Shown: piece by piece, positions 24,487 through 38,826 of the stretch
Layout of the letters: each line of letters begins with the position of its first letter
Numbering within the stretch: position 1 is the first letter of the stretch
Assembly (NCBI GenBank): GCA_017163975.1
Contig: JAFFSR010000229.1
Span: 15,208,001-15,272,000, forward strand
Direction: 5' to 3'
From: Anastatus disparis
Lineage: Eukaryota; Arthropoda; Insecta; Hymenoptera; Eupelmidae
DNA: 64,000 nt
Notes under the pieces: model-generated
What the model saw: only the letters and a program-made list of their open reading frames with translations
Told to the model about the DNA's origin: nothing
The model's database searches: none
Translations under genes and position numbers: made by a program

Positions 24487-26830
24487 ATTTTATCCAAATA
24501 TTACACTTTATTTAATTATTATCTTAAAATCTAACATAGATAAATAATGAATAATTTAAAACTTGTAGAAATATTATCATGTAATTAAAAACACTTTTAC
24601 AAATGCACAAACCACTGTTGTCCAGAGCAAATGATACTACGATTAGAGCAGTCTCATGGGATTCCCAGAGTTTATATAGAAGCGGAGAGGCTTGCGAATC
24701 GATCTCCAAAGCAGCCAACACCAAGACCCCCCTTAAAAACTGGGCGGGTCTACGAGCTTTTGACCAATCCCAAGGTTTTAACGTAATAGCTAGACGCTCA
24801 TTGGTCATTGCTTTAAGGGCACTTTAACGTTTATCGCGCTCTATGCAGCTTCTGCGGTTTATTCTTACTATATAGCTAAAGTTAAATCCTCAAAGCTTTA
24901 TCATTTCAATAGACTTTTTTCAACAATATATTTTATTCTGCACTTTATAATTTTTTAAATTTTTTCACACTAAATAATTAAATATTTCGATCGTCAAATA
25001 CCAGACTGTTAAGGCGATATAACTATAAATAATCATATTCATTAAAAATTAGAGCGATTCTTTAAAAAATACACTAATTTGTAGAATAACTCATAAAATC
25101 CCAAAAAAATTTAGCATATACATTTTTTTGAAAGTTCAACTTAATAATGTTTATGAAGCATACAACAAGAAATTGAATTTTAGTATAGAAAATTATTGCT
25201 CGAATTATAATTATTAAAGTAATTTCTTATTAGGTTTATTGAAATAAATTTCATGTTAGTTTAATAACATAGAAATAAATAAAAATCAATAGTTTAAAAT
25301 ATCGAGTGAATTGATTTCCTAATTAATTTTACACTTATGTTCGATATTAGTATCTTTTAATGAAATTCTTTGTTAGGAACTAAAATACAAATTAAGTTCC
25401 AAGTAACTATAAAAAATTCTAATGAATTATTGCTCCAAAATGACCGATTATCGTCAATACCATCAAAATAATCAAAAAGTCGAAAATTTAAATAGTAAAT
25501 TACACAACGATCATAATATTCCGTAAAAAATGGAAAGATATATAATATATAAAATAAAATAAATAAAATATTAGTGGATCCAAAATTTTCAAATGAAATG
25601 CATTTGAAAAACATTAATTCTTAAGGTGATATTCGGGTTTGAAAATTTTAACTTTTTCGATATTGAGATATAATCATCTTTGAGTACTATATACTTGCAG
25701 AAATAATGTACCATAGTCATTTTGGTAATTTTAAAATTCTCTAGTAATATACTTTTTTCTAATGATTTTCTTATGATTCGCTTATGATTTCTTATAAGAA
25801 AAAAAACTTTATCCACGTTTAAACATTTTTGTAATCGGTAGACGTAATTTAGAAAATGCTGCTTGATGTATCGAGCTCAAATTTGGTAAGGATACTCAGC
25901 ACACTTGTATACAAAACTATAGTTTTCGTCCGTACTAGAATTATTTAATTTTACGTATTGTTTTGCTCTTTTTTTAATTATGGGTTAAAAAAAAGATAAA
26001 AAGGTATTTTTTATTTTTAGACAGACTGTACCTGTAATACCCATTTACTTATATTTTAATATGCTGGTTTTTTATTTAGGATCATTGCAAGTGTTAGATA
26101 TCGAGTCTACCATTTTTTTGGAGGCTTTGCTTCTGCCGGTGTTTTTGTCATACCAAAAGACTCAAATTATAAAAAAAATTCTTTTTACTTTCTAATATGT
26201 ATTTTTCCGTGTATAAAAAATTGGATTAATTTAAATATATATTACTATTAAAAAAATATTTACATAAGTCGTTTATTATCTGGAAACTCAAACTTTGGGA
26301 AGTGTAAAAATATGGAGAAAACCAGAATTTTGAACACTAATGCTTAATATTTCCCTAGTTACAAGCAATTAAAGAAAAAAAGATTTCTCAAAACAAGAGA
26401 AAACTTTCAATTTCATGGGAAACTAAATTTTTAAAATCCCGTACGAAGATGAATTTTTATCGACAATATTGCAATTTACGGGAAGAAGCGGGAGATATAG
26501 TTTCAGTGTTTTTACTTAAACGTCCAAAAACATTCAAGTAGAATCTACTTTTATTAAAAATTTAAACTTTCAGCCATGAAAAGCCTTAAAATATTTAATT
26601 CACATATTTATTTATTCTTTAACATTTTTCTACATACTCAATTCTCAACTCTCAAATATTCATCCTATTTCATGTTTGCTGAGTCTTTGTTATTTTCTGT
26701 GTAAAAAACTTTTAAAAGCTTTAAATTATTATCAAAGTGAACTGTAGTAAACTAAAGAAATTTTCAAAATTTATTTTAACGGCAGGCCGGAGTAGAACCT
26801 GATACCGACCGAGTAACAATTGAGTTGTTT
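24487..26830. promoter_or_regulatory. Fer2 upstream region
   Basis: 24600-24860 is notably less AT-rich than its surroundings and lies just upstream of the Fer2 start, so it is the best promoter candidate. The frames seen there are unlike any known protein. 26270-26400 contains a degenerate piece of the family A foldback element (TTAATATTTCCCTAGTTACA). The rest is AT-rich with no gene. Confidence 0.4.
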
Positions 26831-27123
26831 GTTATTTACTCAAGTATTAATCGGTGTATCTTCAAAATAAAGGTTGATCGCAATAGATATTATTATTATG
26901 AATATCTATGCACAAGAAAAAAAAAATCTACCGATTTGTTTTTGAGAAAAGTAAGGAACGCCGAAGTAAAAGATTATGTTTATAATATTTTCGCGTTCCT
27001 TACTTTTCTCAAAAACAAAGCGATAGATTTTTTTTTTCTTGTGCATAAATATTTGAAATAATAATATCTATTGCGCTTAACCTTCAATTTGCAGATACGC
27101 CGATTAATACTTGAGTAATTAAC
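26831..27123. mobile_element. Near-perfect 290-bp hairpin (MITE-like)
   Basis: Both arms, about 130-145 bp each, are near-identical inverted copies. GTTATTTACTCAAGTATTAA at the left end matches the complement of the right end, and TTTTTGAGAAAAGTAAGGAACG near 26940 faces its complement near 26992-27013. The loop is short (about 26965-26990). There is no coding capacity; open frames across it come from the symmetry. A recent MITE insertion is likely; a long hairpin RNA source is possible. Confidence 0.8.
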
Positions 27124-30100
27124 AAAAATGCCAATTAGACAAGGACAGCGAATCCGGCCTGCTCTTAAAAGTTATAGAACAAGTTTGGTTAAAATTATTG
27201 AAAAGAGTTAATGCTATAAAATGATGTAATTAAAAAAAATAAATAAAAACGTAAAAAAAATTGGTATTATTACATATGACGAGTTATTGAAATAATAACT
27301 AATGATTTAAACAATAACGGAAATAATCCTGATTGAAGGAGAATAGTGCTGGCGAATGTATAAAAGACTAGGAATAATACAACTAATACAGAAGAATGCT
27401 TGCAACCGCAAACTTTATAAAGTATGAAATTGACTGGATATGTAAGACACGCGTCGGATTATGTAAACTACAGGCTAGTTCCATGGATAATATCGAAATA
27501 TGCAAATAACGCATCAACGTCATTCAACAACCCTATCGTACTTATATCGTGAATGAACAGACAATCAGCATATTTGCTGCTTATATCATTTCTATGTATA
27601 TATGTCAGCATGTAATTTCTCAGTTCACACGATTAAAAAAACATTTTTCGAATCGCGGCTAGTATTTAAAAAATGGAACAATTTATTCATATTATAAAAT
27701 CATTGAATTTAGTAATACAGATCTAATTAAAAATTCTAATTAGAGAGCATTGAACGTACAGGTTTTATGTTATTAAGTAGAGCGCTAAACACAAATCTAT
27801 AATATCGGAACTAAATAAGCCCAGTATTGGCTAGTCTAATTGAAAAACCGCCAAGTACCAGTTGGAAAAGAAAAGCAATTTCTCTATAACTTATAGTTTG
27901 AGCCCTCCAGTGTCTCTAGCTTTAAAATAGGGGAATGAGATTTACAATAGAGAAAATAAAAAATTTTTAATCAAACAATGATAAATGGAATTAAAGATTT
28001 AAAAAAAAAATTAATTTTTAAAATTCACTTATTAAAGGAGTAAATAGTTACGTAAGGAAAATTTAAAGATTCAAGTATATTAGGTAATGCATGAAAAGCA
28101 TTTTGGTATCTAAGCAAATGAAAATTAGCCTCTCACGCGTGTGATGCTCATCAATTTAAAGATGTATTGAAACCGCAAGCAAGCAACATATCATCCTAAA
28201 GTTTGCCTTTCCCAAACCTCGTAACAAGGTTTGCTCTATAAAAAGAGTACCAACAGAAAGCATAAGTATGAAAAAAATCAAAGCAAATTTGACCAATAAA
28301 TAATTCAGCAAACAAATTGATCCCTAAGGACTATAAACAGATACTTAGAGGCACGCGCTCGTTTGGTACTTTTAATTTTGTCCGAAGTAACGTTAAAGTA
28401 TCCAAGATAAAGGGGACAATAGTTTTGCAAGCATATAGTCCCCTGCTGTGAGAACGAGAGGGGTGCCGGCCTGCGGCGTGAAATCTCTATTATAGGCCTC
28501 TCCATATACCCACTACACACTTTCTGTTTCTCTCTATACAAATTCTATCTGCTGCGGCTGCTTTATACTGTTGCTCACAGGAAATTCAATTTAAGATAAA
28601 GATAGATTAACTGGACCAAGACAAAAAACATTTAAAGGATTTTACTAAAGAAAATCTTAACAAGATATTATTTTATGCTCAAATTTAAGCTCAGTCCATT
28701 TTTATTTAAATATATTATGAGAACATACTTGAAAAACTACATCCTGAATCTATCAATTGATAAAATTCATCTAGCGATCTTTAAATGCATGTTTTTTTTT
28801 AAATTTGGACTTTTATAATCCGTAGATATTTAATTTAATACTTCGCTTTTGATATTTCACATGCTTTAATTATATTAATAACAATTCAACATTGTACACA
28901 TGATTTTCCTTACAAGTACGAGATTTTAATTATTTTTAAAAATTTTTCATTATAAGACAAGTTCATGTTGTAAGATGAATATTAAATATTTAAAAAATAA
29001 AAAGTAAAAATTCAAGACTGATATCTTTAACTATATGAAACTCGGATGCCTGTTGAATGTGAAATACCATTTAAAGGCTAATAAAAAGCCAAAAAATGAT
29101 AAATTAATAATTGAAAATTATTTTAGTTCCAGCTAAATAATAATAGTCATTTCATTGATTCATAAAATGGACCAGTTACAATGAAATTTATTCAAGAAAT
29201 TGCTTACAATATAATAAATAATTTTGATAAAACTTATTTTTTTTAAAGTCCGTCAAATAATTTATAGGAATTGATTAGAAAAAATTAGAACGAAAAATTA
29301 TGGAAATTCTATGAAATTTTTTAATAATTGTGAGATATTTAGTATGAAGTGTTTAAAAAATTCTATTAATTGAAACTTTTTTGCGTTCAAATACTTAAAT
29401 TCCTTTAAAAGTGTTGAAAAATTCGAAAAAAAAGTTAATAATAATAATCAGATATCTAGTTAAACAAATAATTTTGAAAATGTACGTTCATATAACGATT
29501 TGTTAAATAAAGACAGTGGTAAAGGATTTGTAAAATTTTCAATAAATTAACGCACATCAATCGAATACTCTAATAACATTATATGATTTTGGAGTGACAA
29601 ATAATCAATAACAGAAAAATTTAGTTAATTCCCACTCGAGAATGAAAAGTTATGGTGAGCCTTTCTTAGTGCTATTGATATGTGATAAATTGAGATAAGT
29701 AATCGTTTTGCGCTTAGAGATGACAATGACTCCTCTTAAAAACATATCCGTCACGCTGATACTCGAAGCTGCACGCGCACTCTCTTTCTTCCAGCAATTT
29801 TCCAAGGTACCGCCTTATTGTATTTTAAATTCGTTTGTCGTGAGAAAGTTGCGGTTATGTCTATTTACAATTCTCTTTCTCTGTGAATTTTATTTATTTT
29901 TCTTTTATTTATATTATGCAAAAACATTAGGTTTTTTTAAGGAACTTTTTTTCCATTTTTAAAGAATTTTAACATTAATAATTTATTTATTTTATAATAT
30001 CTTTAATGATTAAATATTATAATATTTTTCAGTAAGTTGTAGTCTACATTTAAAAATTTTTTAAATATTTGTAAATTATTTTATTCACTATTAGCAACAA

Positions 30101-33100
30101 GTATTTCATTGTTGTGTTTCAAGTTTCATTGCAAGCCAACCAAGCCGGAAATCCAAAAAAAATCAGATTTAGCTACTGTAGTCTGTTTACCCTAGGCTTG
30201 TACGAAAGATCCAAAAGGTAAAAGGATTTTTACACGAGAATTATCAGAATCATCAACGATTATATTTCTTTTACTTTCTCGATGAGTCCCTTGAAAAATC
30301 CCAATTCTCCTATTGAAAAAATCTAAGGAAAATTTGAGATCTTTCAAATGTTTGATGATTATTTTAGAATGAATAATTTAATAGATAAACAGAAATTTAA
30401 CATATGAATTTTAAATTTTCGCCAAGAATATGTGAAATGAAAATATAAGTTCTTACAGAGATTAAAGCTCAACTTAATTTTATGATTTCCACACTCCGTC
30501 AAGATGATTATTTGCTATTCTATTTGATGATTTTTTATTAAAAAGTTTATCTAATCTTTGTTGAATTAACGGACAATTTGACCTTTTTGCGATTGAATAA
30601 AAGTATTCTGTCTTTCCATTTATTTGTGATTAATAAAGGAAAAACACAATACAAATAATAATTACAATAAAGAATAAATTGATATTTTTCAATGAAAGCT
30701 GGGCTTTGACTTGCAATAAATAAGGAAATTTATAACTAATAATATAACAATTGGTTAATTAAAATGTTCTATTGATTAAAATAAATGAAATACACCGCGA
30801 ATCAATGAAATTTGGTAATTAAAAAATTAACATAAGCTATAAAATTTGCTGTCACAGTCAATAAAGCTCGGAATTTTCTGGTAAAGTATAAAAGGAGGGA
30901 TAGGTTTTGAAATAAGATTTGTCCTCCCAGGCAAACAAGCTCTTTCCCATTAAGTATAAGGTAGAATCGAAACCGCCTATTCTGCATCTACACGTGTCTT
31001 TTTCGTCTCTCTAGCGCGAATATCGCGATCCGCCCTATTGGCAAAAGTTGTACAAAAGCAAACGTGCCTGCAGCCGGCACGCGCCAAAGCACGCGACCAT
31101 CGCCGATGTCTTTGTAGTAATTCAAAGCTTTCTCTCTTTCTCTTTTTGTGTGTCTTCTGTTCTATGTATATCCAAAGTGTTACAAAGCACGGGGGGACAA
31201 TAGTTTGCGTTTGGTAATGCATAGAGAAAGCTGAATTGGCCGCAATTTAGTGCCACATCGTTGCTCCTGTAATTTGCACGTCAGCTATATAAGCTTTCTC
31301 AAATACAAATTGCTTAACGCACAACTTTAACTCTTTTTCTTCTTTATTCAATTTAAAGCTCCAATTTATTTCTCTTTTTAAATTTAAAAATATTATTTTA
31401 AACATAATTATTTAGACAATTTTTTATTTTTATGTATTAACGTTTTCTGAAATTCTCTTATATTTTATTACATATGTATGGAATAATAAGATTACATCCC
31501 TAATTTCATTGAGACAGAAATCTGTTAGCAATTGAAAAAGAAATGTCGATAAGCCTATTTACGGAGTAAAAAATAAAAAGCTTAAAAAAAGTAGAAGCCT
31601 ATAGTATTGACAAGTCCTATAATTTAAGGCTGCCCTGCTAATAGTAGAGAGAAAGAAAAAAAAACATCCGTATGGCTCTGAAATTGGCTTTACACGCATC
31701 ATATAAACATAGGTGTACGCAATTCTCGCACACTCACATAATGATACGGCAGTTAGTTACGCGTCAGTGGATTTTCCCATGGGGCTAAATATGTACACTA
31801 CATGTATATATACAGATCAGTTTTTAGAGCAATATGTCGTCAATGTGTACAAGGACGCGTGCTGCTACTGCTGCTCCAAAGTGTATTTAACAGTAACCCG
31901 CACCCCTCTTATCTCTGCTACATATCTTGCTACATATATGTAATAAGGTTAGCCGCTTTTGCCCACTGCTAACTACTTAAGAGGTTAAACTACATCCTCG
32001 AGTAAGTTGTGTTGAAATTTCCATCTGATTCATTACTTTTCGTTTAGCTATTTTCCGAGTTACTTCAACTGAAATAATTATTAGATATGTTTCTGCTCAT
32101 ATGTACACTTAATCGACAATCCAGAGATTTTTCGATTTCAGTTCATTCAGTCTGAGCAGTCATTCGAGAATAATAAATTGCTATTTATTTACATTTTTTT
32201 TTCCTTCTTTTTACTTAAACCGCATCATGTACATTGATATCTTATTCTCATGGAACAAAATTATTAATTATATATATTTAACGATAGAGATATTTTAAGT
32301 AATCGTAAAAAAATTTAATATTTTTTAAAATAAATGTACACTTGCTATGTAAATTTATTTCTTATAAATGTACAATAAAACATTTTGTGTACTTATATTA
32401 CATTTATTCAAATTTCGCGAATACACGTGGAAAATTTTTTTTTTTTTCAATTTGATTTATTTACTTTGATGTTAAAACTTTAGTTTGCAAATATCCATAA
32501 TGTTCGTTTGTTAATTTAAATAAAAATTTTTTGAATTAATTATAGGAAATCTTTTAGAGTATTGCTAATTATTTAAAGGATATAATTGATTAATTTTTTT
32601 ATTTTTGTATCCCTTTAAAAAGTTGAAAAAGAATAAAAATTTCAATGGTCCCCTTGTATTATAGTGGCTTGAAAAAAAAATTTTTTTTGTTGATCATGGC
32701 CGTAACGCGTGCAGTTGACTCTTTATAGCGTAGGAGTGTTACTGACGTAAATTATTAGCCTCTCTCTCTCTTTCTCTGTTTTCCTCCCTTCCTCCCTCTG
32801 ACTCTCTCTTTCTTCTAGGGGAGATTACGTCGCGAGGGCAAATCGGGCGTGGCTCGAAGGTAGGGGTTGTAGGCGTGGCTATAAGACTTCTCCCCTCTCG
32901 TGTTATCACAAAGACCTGGGACAAATTGATTTCAAGCTTGCAAACTTACTTCTGCAAATATGATGCGCAATTAATTAAGTGATAAGATCGAGAAGCTTCA
33001 AGTAGACTAAGAATTTATTCTTTTTTCATTTATTTGAATATTATTAAATTTTAAGATTGTAAATCTCATTTTTTTACGCTTATCATTAGTAGAAAATATT

Positions 33101-34081
33101 TTAACAGCAGAGAAGAAAACAAAGTTTTCTATAGCATTAAATCTACGTATAAATGTATAGATTAAGTTATTAAATAATTTTAAAGATTTAAGAAAAATTT
33201 TGCTCTCAAAGATCAATGATGAAATGTTTGTTAAAATTTTTACCAATTATATTATTACAATATGTTCTTTGAAAATAAAATCGTTTAAAGCTGAATTATT
33301 TGTAATTTTTAATTATTTATTTTGTTAAAAAAAAATAAAGCATAAGGTATAGAAGTTTGTTGAGTTTGCATAGATCCTTCTCTTTCTCCCTTCCGTTGTC
33401 CTTTCGGTTTGTACAGTGGTAATGGCCTGTCATCGCCAGACATACTAACACCGTAACTAAACTCAGTCTTATACATATACATGTCTACAAAGAGATGAGC
33501 ATTTACGTTGAATCTCGATTGTTCCTTAGTCATTTTAGTTTTTCTTTACATTTTCTTACAGTTTCATTGATTCTTAATTATATTTATTTATTATAAAAAA
33601 TTTTAAAAATTAAATAAGTCAATTTAAAAAATAAAGTTTGATTCAGAAAAATTTAAGTTTTTATTTAATTTCTTTATTTTAAAAAACGTTTAAAATCAAT
33701 ACTTCTTTACATTTTCTTCATACATTTCAAATTTTCTAAATATTAACTAGTTTTCAAAAAATATTTGAAATTGATGAAATTATCAAGTAATATTTAATTA
33801 AGTACGTAAAAAATAATGAAATCATAAAAATTTTCTGATAATAATTTTCTTTATATCTTTCCATATGATTAAAATGACAATCCTTTAGCGAATTATTTAA
33901 ATCTTTTAATAAAATGTTAATCCTATTTTTCCTAAAAAATGTGAATTCTCTAAAAAGTTTGCATAACTCATATTCAATGATACTTATTAATCCAATTTGA
34001 CACTACTTTAAGAACATTTAGTTTCAAGTATAGTTGAAATTGTTTTTTTAAACTATTTTTTAACGCTTACATTACATTAAG
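27124..34081. other. Long non-genic interval upstream of Fer2
   Basis: About 7 kb without a recognisable protein gene. Islands of higher GC occur at 28370-28560, 30975-31260, 31650-31930 and 32690-32900, separated by very AT-rich DNA. They could be enhancers, 5' exons of a non-coding transcript or conserved regulatory DNA for the developmental gene Fer2; this is inference. A CT-rich tract lies at 32760-32815. Confidence 0.4.
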
Positions 34082-34409
34082 AGGATGTCAAATGGACACT
34101 ATACCTGTACTGTTTCATGTATTACACGCCTTTTTGTGCTCTTTTTACAAAATAAATCAATATCTATCTATTTATCTACCTGTACTCATAAATATTGCTT
34201 ATCTTTTCATTTTACCTTCAGGAAAAAAAATATTATCGAGAATTTCTAGTTCCAATTTTGTAGATTTAATTTTTTCGAAAACTAATGATAAAATTTTATT
34301 TAAAATTGTGATTGAATAATTTTTATGGTACATAGTAAAATTTAGCAATTAAATGAAAAGATAGTCAATATTTTTGAGTACAAGTGATAGTGTCCATTTT
34401 ACATTTCCT
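34082..34409. mobile_element. Candidate terminal-inverted-repeat element (MITE)
   Basis: Left end AAATGGACACTATACCTGTAC (about 34090-34110) faces a right end whose complement is AAATGGACACTATCACTTGTAC (about 34376-34398). The similarity continues outward (GGATGTC versus GGAAATGTA). The interior is AT-rich without a gene. No clear target duplication was found. Confidence 0.5.
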
Positions 34410-37400
34410 TAAAGACTCGATTAGTTGTATTTTTATTTAAAAAAAACTAAACAAATGTATGATATACTTTAAAAAATATCTTTATATTTCATTAATTCTA
34501 AAACTAAAGTTAATTTGCTCATTTTATGTTTTTATAGCAATTATTTACGTTATAAAGATTATTCAAGTTATTTAAAAAATTAGTAATACTACTTATCATT
34601 TGAAGCTTTTCGTCTGTAAATTAATAAGTTGTTAAAATCGCTGTTTGAGAAAATTAAATACCATTTGCTAATAAAAAGGAATAATTTTTTATTTGATGTA
34701 AAAAAATGTAAAATTAGTATTTCTTTAGATTTTCTCTCTTAATCTCTTGTTTTTCAGTTGACTAAATCAATACTGGCCAGGCTTTCATATGCGCGCGCGT
34801 GTACTTGCTGACTTCTGCACCGGACAGCTCGACAAATTCTAAGCGCGACAATTTTCAGATGGATATATATGCCAAATAAATTCAAAGAGAAAGACTAAAA
34901 AGATATAATTATTTTCTTCCAATCCACTAAGGATTATAGATAATAAAAATTGTAAATAAAGAATGTCTTCAATCATAATTTTGTCAATAAAAATATAACT
35001 GGATACTTTAAATCAGCAGTAATGAATAATATTATGGAAATGATTATTTTTTTCACAAATTCCATCTATTATTTCTGAATTTACTATTTTATCTCTTTAG
35101 CTGAATTTTCAGACTTTATTCAGAGTTTCTTTATTTAGCTGTGAATAAAAACAGTGATAAATTAAACTCTTTAAGTAAAGATGTTTGCATAGGAGAAAAT
35201 ATTTTTCCAAAAATTTACCAATTTTCTTAAGCGATCAAATTATCATTAATAAATTATTTAATGCATATATAATATGAAAATAATATTTTGATCTTTCTAG
35301 CCCTGAGGATTTCTATTTTGTTCACTCAAACAAAAATAAGCTTTATAATTGCATAACAATTATTAATTTTGTTGGCTTGGAGTAATAAGCCGCTATCTCA
35401 CTAAAGAATGCAAAAAGCTGCTATCTCAGTATTTGAGATATCGGAGATAGCGAGTTCTTGCCTTCGTTAGTAAGATAGCGCGTTGATAGCGAGGTTTTGC
35501 CTTATTTAGTGAGATAGCGTGTTTTTGCTTGTCGGGTTATTGTTTCAAGCCGAAAATTTCTACAAGTTATAGAAAAAGGTTTTTAATTTTAATTCTGCTA
35601 TTAAATTCTGCATGCATAAAAAATAAAAAATAGTATAATAACAATGAATTCCTATTTTATCGTCTTATTAAATTTTTTCACCTTTTATCTATTTATTAGC
35701 TCAAATTTTGCTCTATAATTATTTATTTAGTTGACAATCATTATGCAATTATAAAGCATTCTAAGTCGGAAGTCCAAGTAGGAAATCAATTGGAGCTTAT
35801 AAGTGGTATATACGAGGTAGTATGTTTTATGCACATAAGAATTGTACACATTAACATTATGCACAGAAAAATAACAACAAAATTTGATACACAGTACATA
35901 TTTAATTATGCACAAGATTTAAAAAAAAATCTATTATTTAAAATACTACGGTACGTCTATCAAACTTGGATAGCGTAATCTAATTTTTTTAATTAATTTA
36001 ACGTAAGCACAAAATATTTTTTATTATTTTTAAATTTTATTTCAAAATATTTTATAGATAATAATTTGTATTCCATTAAATTTTTCAAAATTTTTTATAA
36101 TTACACATATATATATTTTTCAGACATTGCGACGCAGTCTAATTGTTGGCCAATCTTTTCAAAGTTATCTCATTATACATCAATATAAAGTACTAGATTT
36201 ACAATGAAAAGATAAAGATTTAAAGTCCCTATGCACGTTCAAATGATTTTTTCTTTTTACATTATTTGGCTTTTATTTAATTAAATAAAATCATAAAGAT
36301 TTTTTTGATAATATTTTATGACACTCTCTAGGAAATTTGTAATGCAAAAATTTGAGAAACGTTTATTAAATTAAAATTTTATAGTATTTAATTTAATCCT
36401 TCTCGTTTTAACTAGATTATATAGGAAGCATTGAAATGCAATTAGTATTTTTAATAAATCATTAACTGAAATAGAACAGGCAATATTATTAGATTAAAGC
36501 GTCGTTATTACGTCTAAGAACGACACTGTCTTTCAGACGACTCTATTTAAATGAACGGCTCTCTTCTTTGTTAATACTGACAGACGAAAATCGAAAAAAA
36601 CATGCAGAAAAATTGCTGCGCTCTTCCGTAAGAGCTGTGAGCTCTTGCGTTGAAGCTTCGAGATCGCACCTCGCACCGCTAAGTGAGTAAGGCTGCGGTG
36701 ATTATTTTAAAGAGAGCATAATTCTTAAAAGTCTATCAGTGTAAAATTGAAAAAATATTTCATTGAAAATTGTATATCTTAAAAACAAGTGAAAATCAGC
36801 ATGATTTTATGCTTTACAGATAACAATTAGCAAGTTCAAATTTAAAATTAACAATTCTAGAACTTTATAAAAAAGTCAGGTTTGTACAAAATTTCACCAT
36901 TTTACTAAATGTTATTTAATTTCTATAATTTAAACATTTTTTTACACATATAATATTCGGCTGATTAATAAAATTTAATAACCCATTTTTTAAAGAATTT
37001 CTTATATTAATATTTCATATTGCAGTGCCCGCCAATTTCTAAAGGCTTTTCAATGCTATATCATATAATAAATTGTAATAAATTATAAAATTCTATAAAA
37101 ATGAAATTTTTACTCGAATTGGTCTCAATTTGTGTAAATACATTCCAAAATTTGTTTATTTTAAAAAATTTTTTAGATGATTTTAATGAAAAATATATTT
37201 TCCGCAAGCGCACGCTGCTGATTGGTTGTCTGTTAATAATAATAATAAAATATTTTAGGAAAAGTTCAACAATATTACTTAAAAAATTCAACAAGAACTG
37301 TTCAATACTTTTATTATAAAAAAATTATACAAATAAAAAGAATCTTTATAAATGAACTCTGTGTATCCACAGCTAAAATATAAGCTATGAAGCAAATGAA

Positions 37401-38760
37401 AACATTTTAATCTATCAGTTCGCGAAGGACAGCTATAAAATTAATACATTTAACGAAATTTCAGAGTGGATAGATAATAGCTATTTTCATGCAAATAAAA
37501 ACTTAAATCTTTGAACTTTTTCATCTAGTGTTTTGAAAATGGGATATCGAGTTATTGACTTTCTACAATATTTATACGTTTATTTATGAACCTACTTGTA
37601 CTTAAACATATACGAAAAATGATCAATTTAATTTAAGGACTTTTCAGAGACTCAAGAAATCAATAGACTCACAATTTTTCTGGAAATATCATATAATTTT
37701 TTATTTTGAGCATCATAAATAGAAAGCATTTTAAGAAAACTTTAGGAGGGTACTGTATTTTAATAAATAAAAAGATAACAATTTAAAAATTTAATTAATT
37801 GATATTATATTCATATACTTATATTTTACATTAATTATAACAACTAGACGTATAAAAATTTTATGTGAACAATTTCCTTAGCAGATGTAAAACACCTCTG
37901 CTCTAGATTATAACTTTTTACATGTCTTTTATTTTTCACAAATTTGACAAATATAAATCATTATAATCAATAGTTAAGATTATTTATTTTTAATAATGTT
38001 TATGTTTTAAAATTTTTTTTTAATTTACCATAGATCCAAGATTTTTTTAATAAACAATAATACGTTTTGAAGTAGATCAGAATTATAAATGAATTTTGAA
38101 GTATGCTTTATTAAAACAAAAGTCTCAAGTTCCATAAGCAAGAAAATATTGTTTGAAACTTTTATCAAAACAATATAATACTTTATTTTTGTTTTAATTT
38201 AATAAAACAAACTTTAAGTATATAATACTTAATTTATAATTTACACTAGTTCTTACAATATATATATTGGTATTTAAATTAGCTCAAAAATATTTATATC
38301 ATATTACTATCAGTCATTACATATTTTTTAATTTTATTGACAACTTATACATAAATTTCATTTTAAACTTAGAACCTGCAACTAAAAAACTTTATGTTGC
38401 TGCATTTTTCATTTTTGGATTCTAAATTCAAAATAAATAAATGCCTCGAACTGAATTTTCGTTATGAAGATTATGTAAAAATAAATTTTTATAGTCATAT
38501 TTTTATTTGATGAACAACCATATTTAATTAAAATATCTATAAAAAGTTTAAAGCAAGCTTTAAAAATTAATATATTTTTTACCTATAAGTGATGGATTTT
38601 AAAAATAACTGGATGCACCTTTCATGTGAACAAAACATGAGAGTCATAAAAAATTAATGAATTTAAAGTATGTATTTACAAGTAAAATAAAATAATTTTA
38701 GTTACTGTTGTTCAAATGCTCATTAAAATATTACGTAAACTTCACAATGTTTTGACTTGT
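34410..38760. other. Non-genic interval downstream of nicastrin
   Basis: AT-rich sequence. Holds the GATAGCG foldback at 35373-35552 and a GC-richer patch at 36510-36720 with a local hairpin (ACGTCTAAGAACGAC). No protein gene is recognised. Confidence 0.45.
35373..35552. repeat. Imperfect foldback with repeated GATAGCG units
   Basis: GGCTTGGAGTAATAA and CGCTATCTCACTAAA on the left are mirrored as TTTAGTGAGATAGCG and TTATTGTTTCAAGCC on the right. Between them several more copies of GAGATAGC or GATAGCG occur in both orientations. It looks like a small, internally duplicated MITE. Confidence 0.5.
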
Positions 38761-38826
38761 TTAAATAAAAGATTCACTTTCTTCAAAATCTGAACTGCTT
38801 AATGATACATAATCCATTTCATATTC

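Noticed and set aside
26825..27061. 78-codon frame
   Set aside because: Lies within the perfect hairpin; the same residues appear because of the inverted symmetry.
28305..28541. 78-codon minus-strand frame with moderate composition
   Set aside because: No domain, no adjoining exons with matching phase, no family resemblance; may be a GC-richer regulatory island.
31713..31943. 76-codon plus-strand frame
   Set aside because: Looks random in composition and has no supporting exons.
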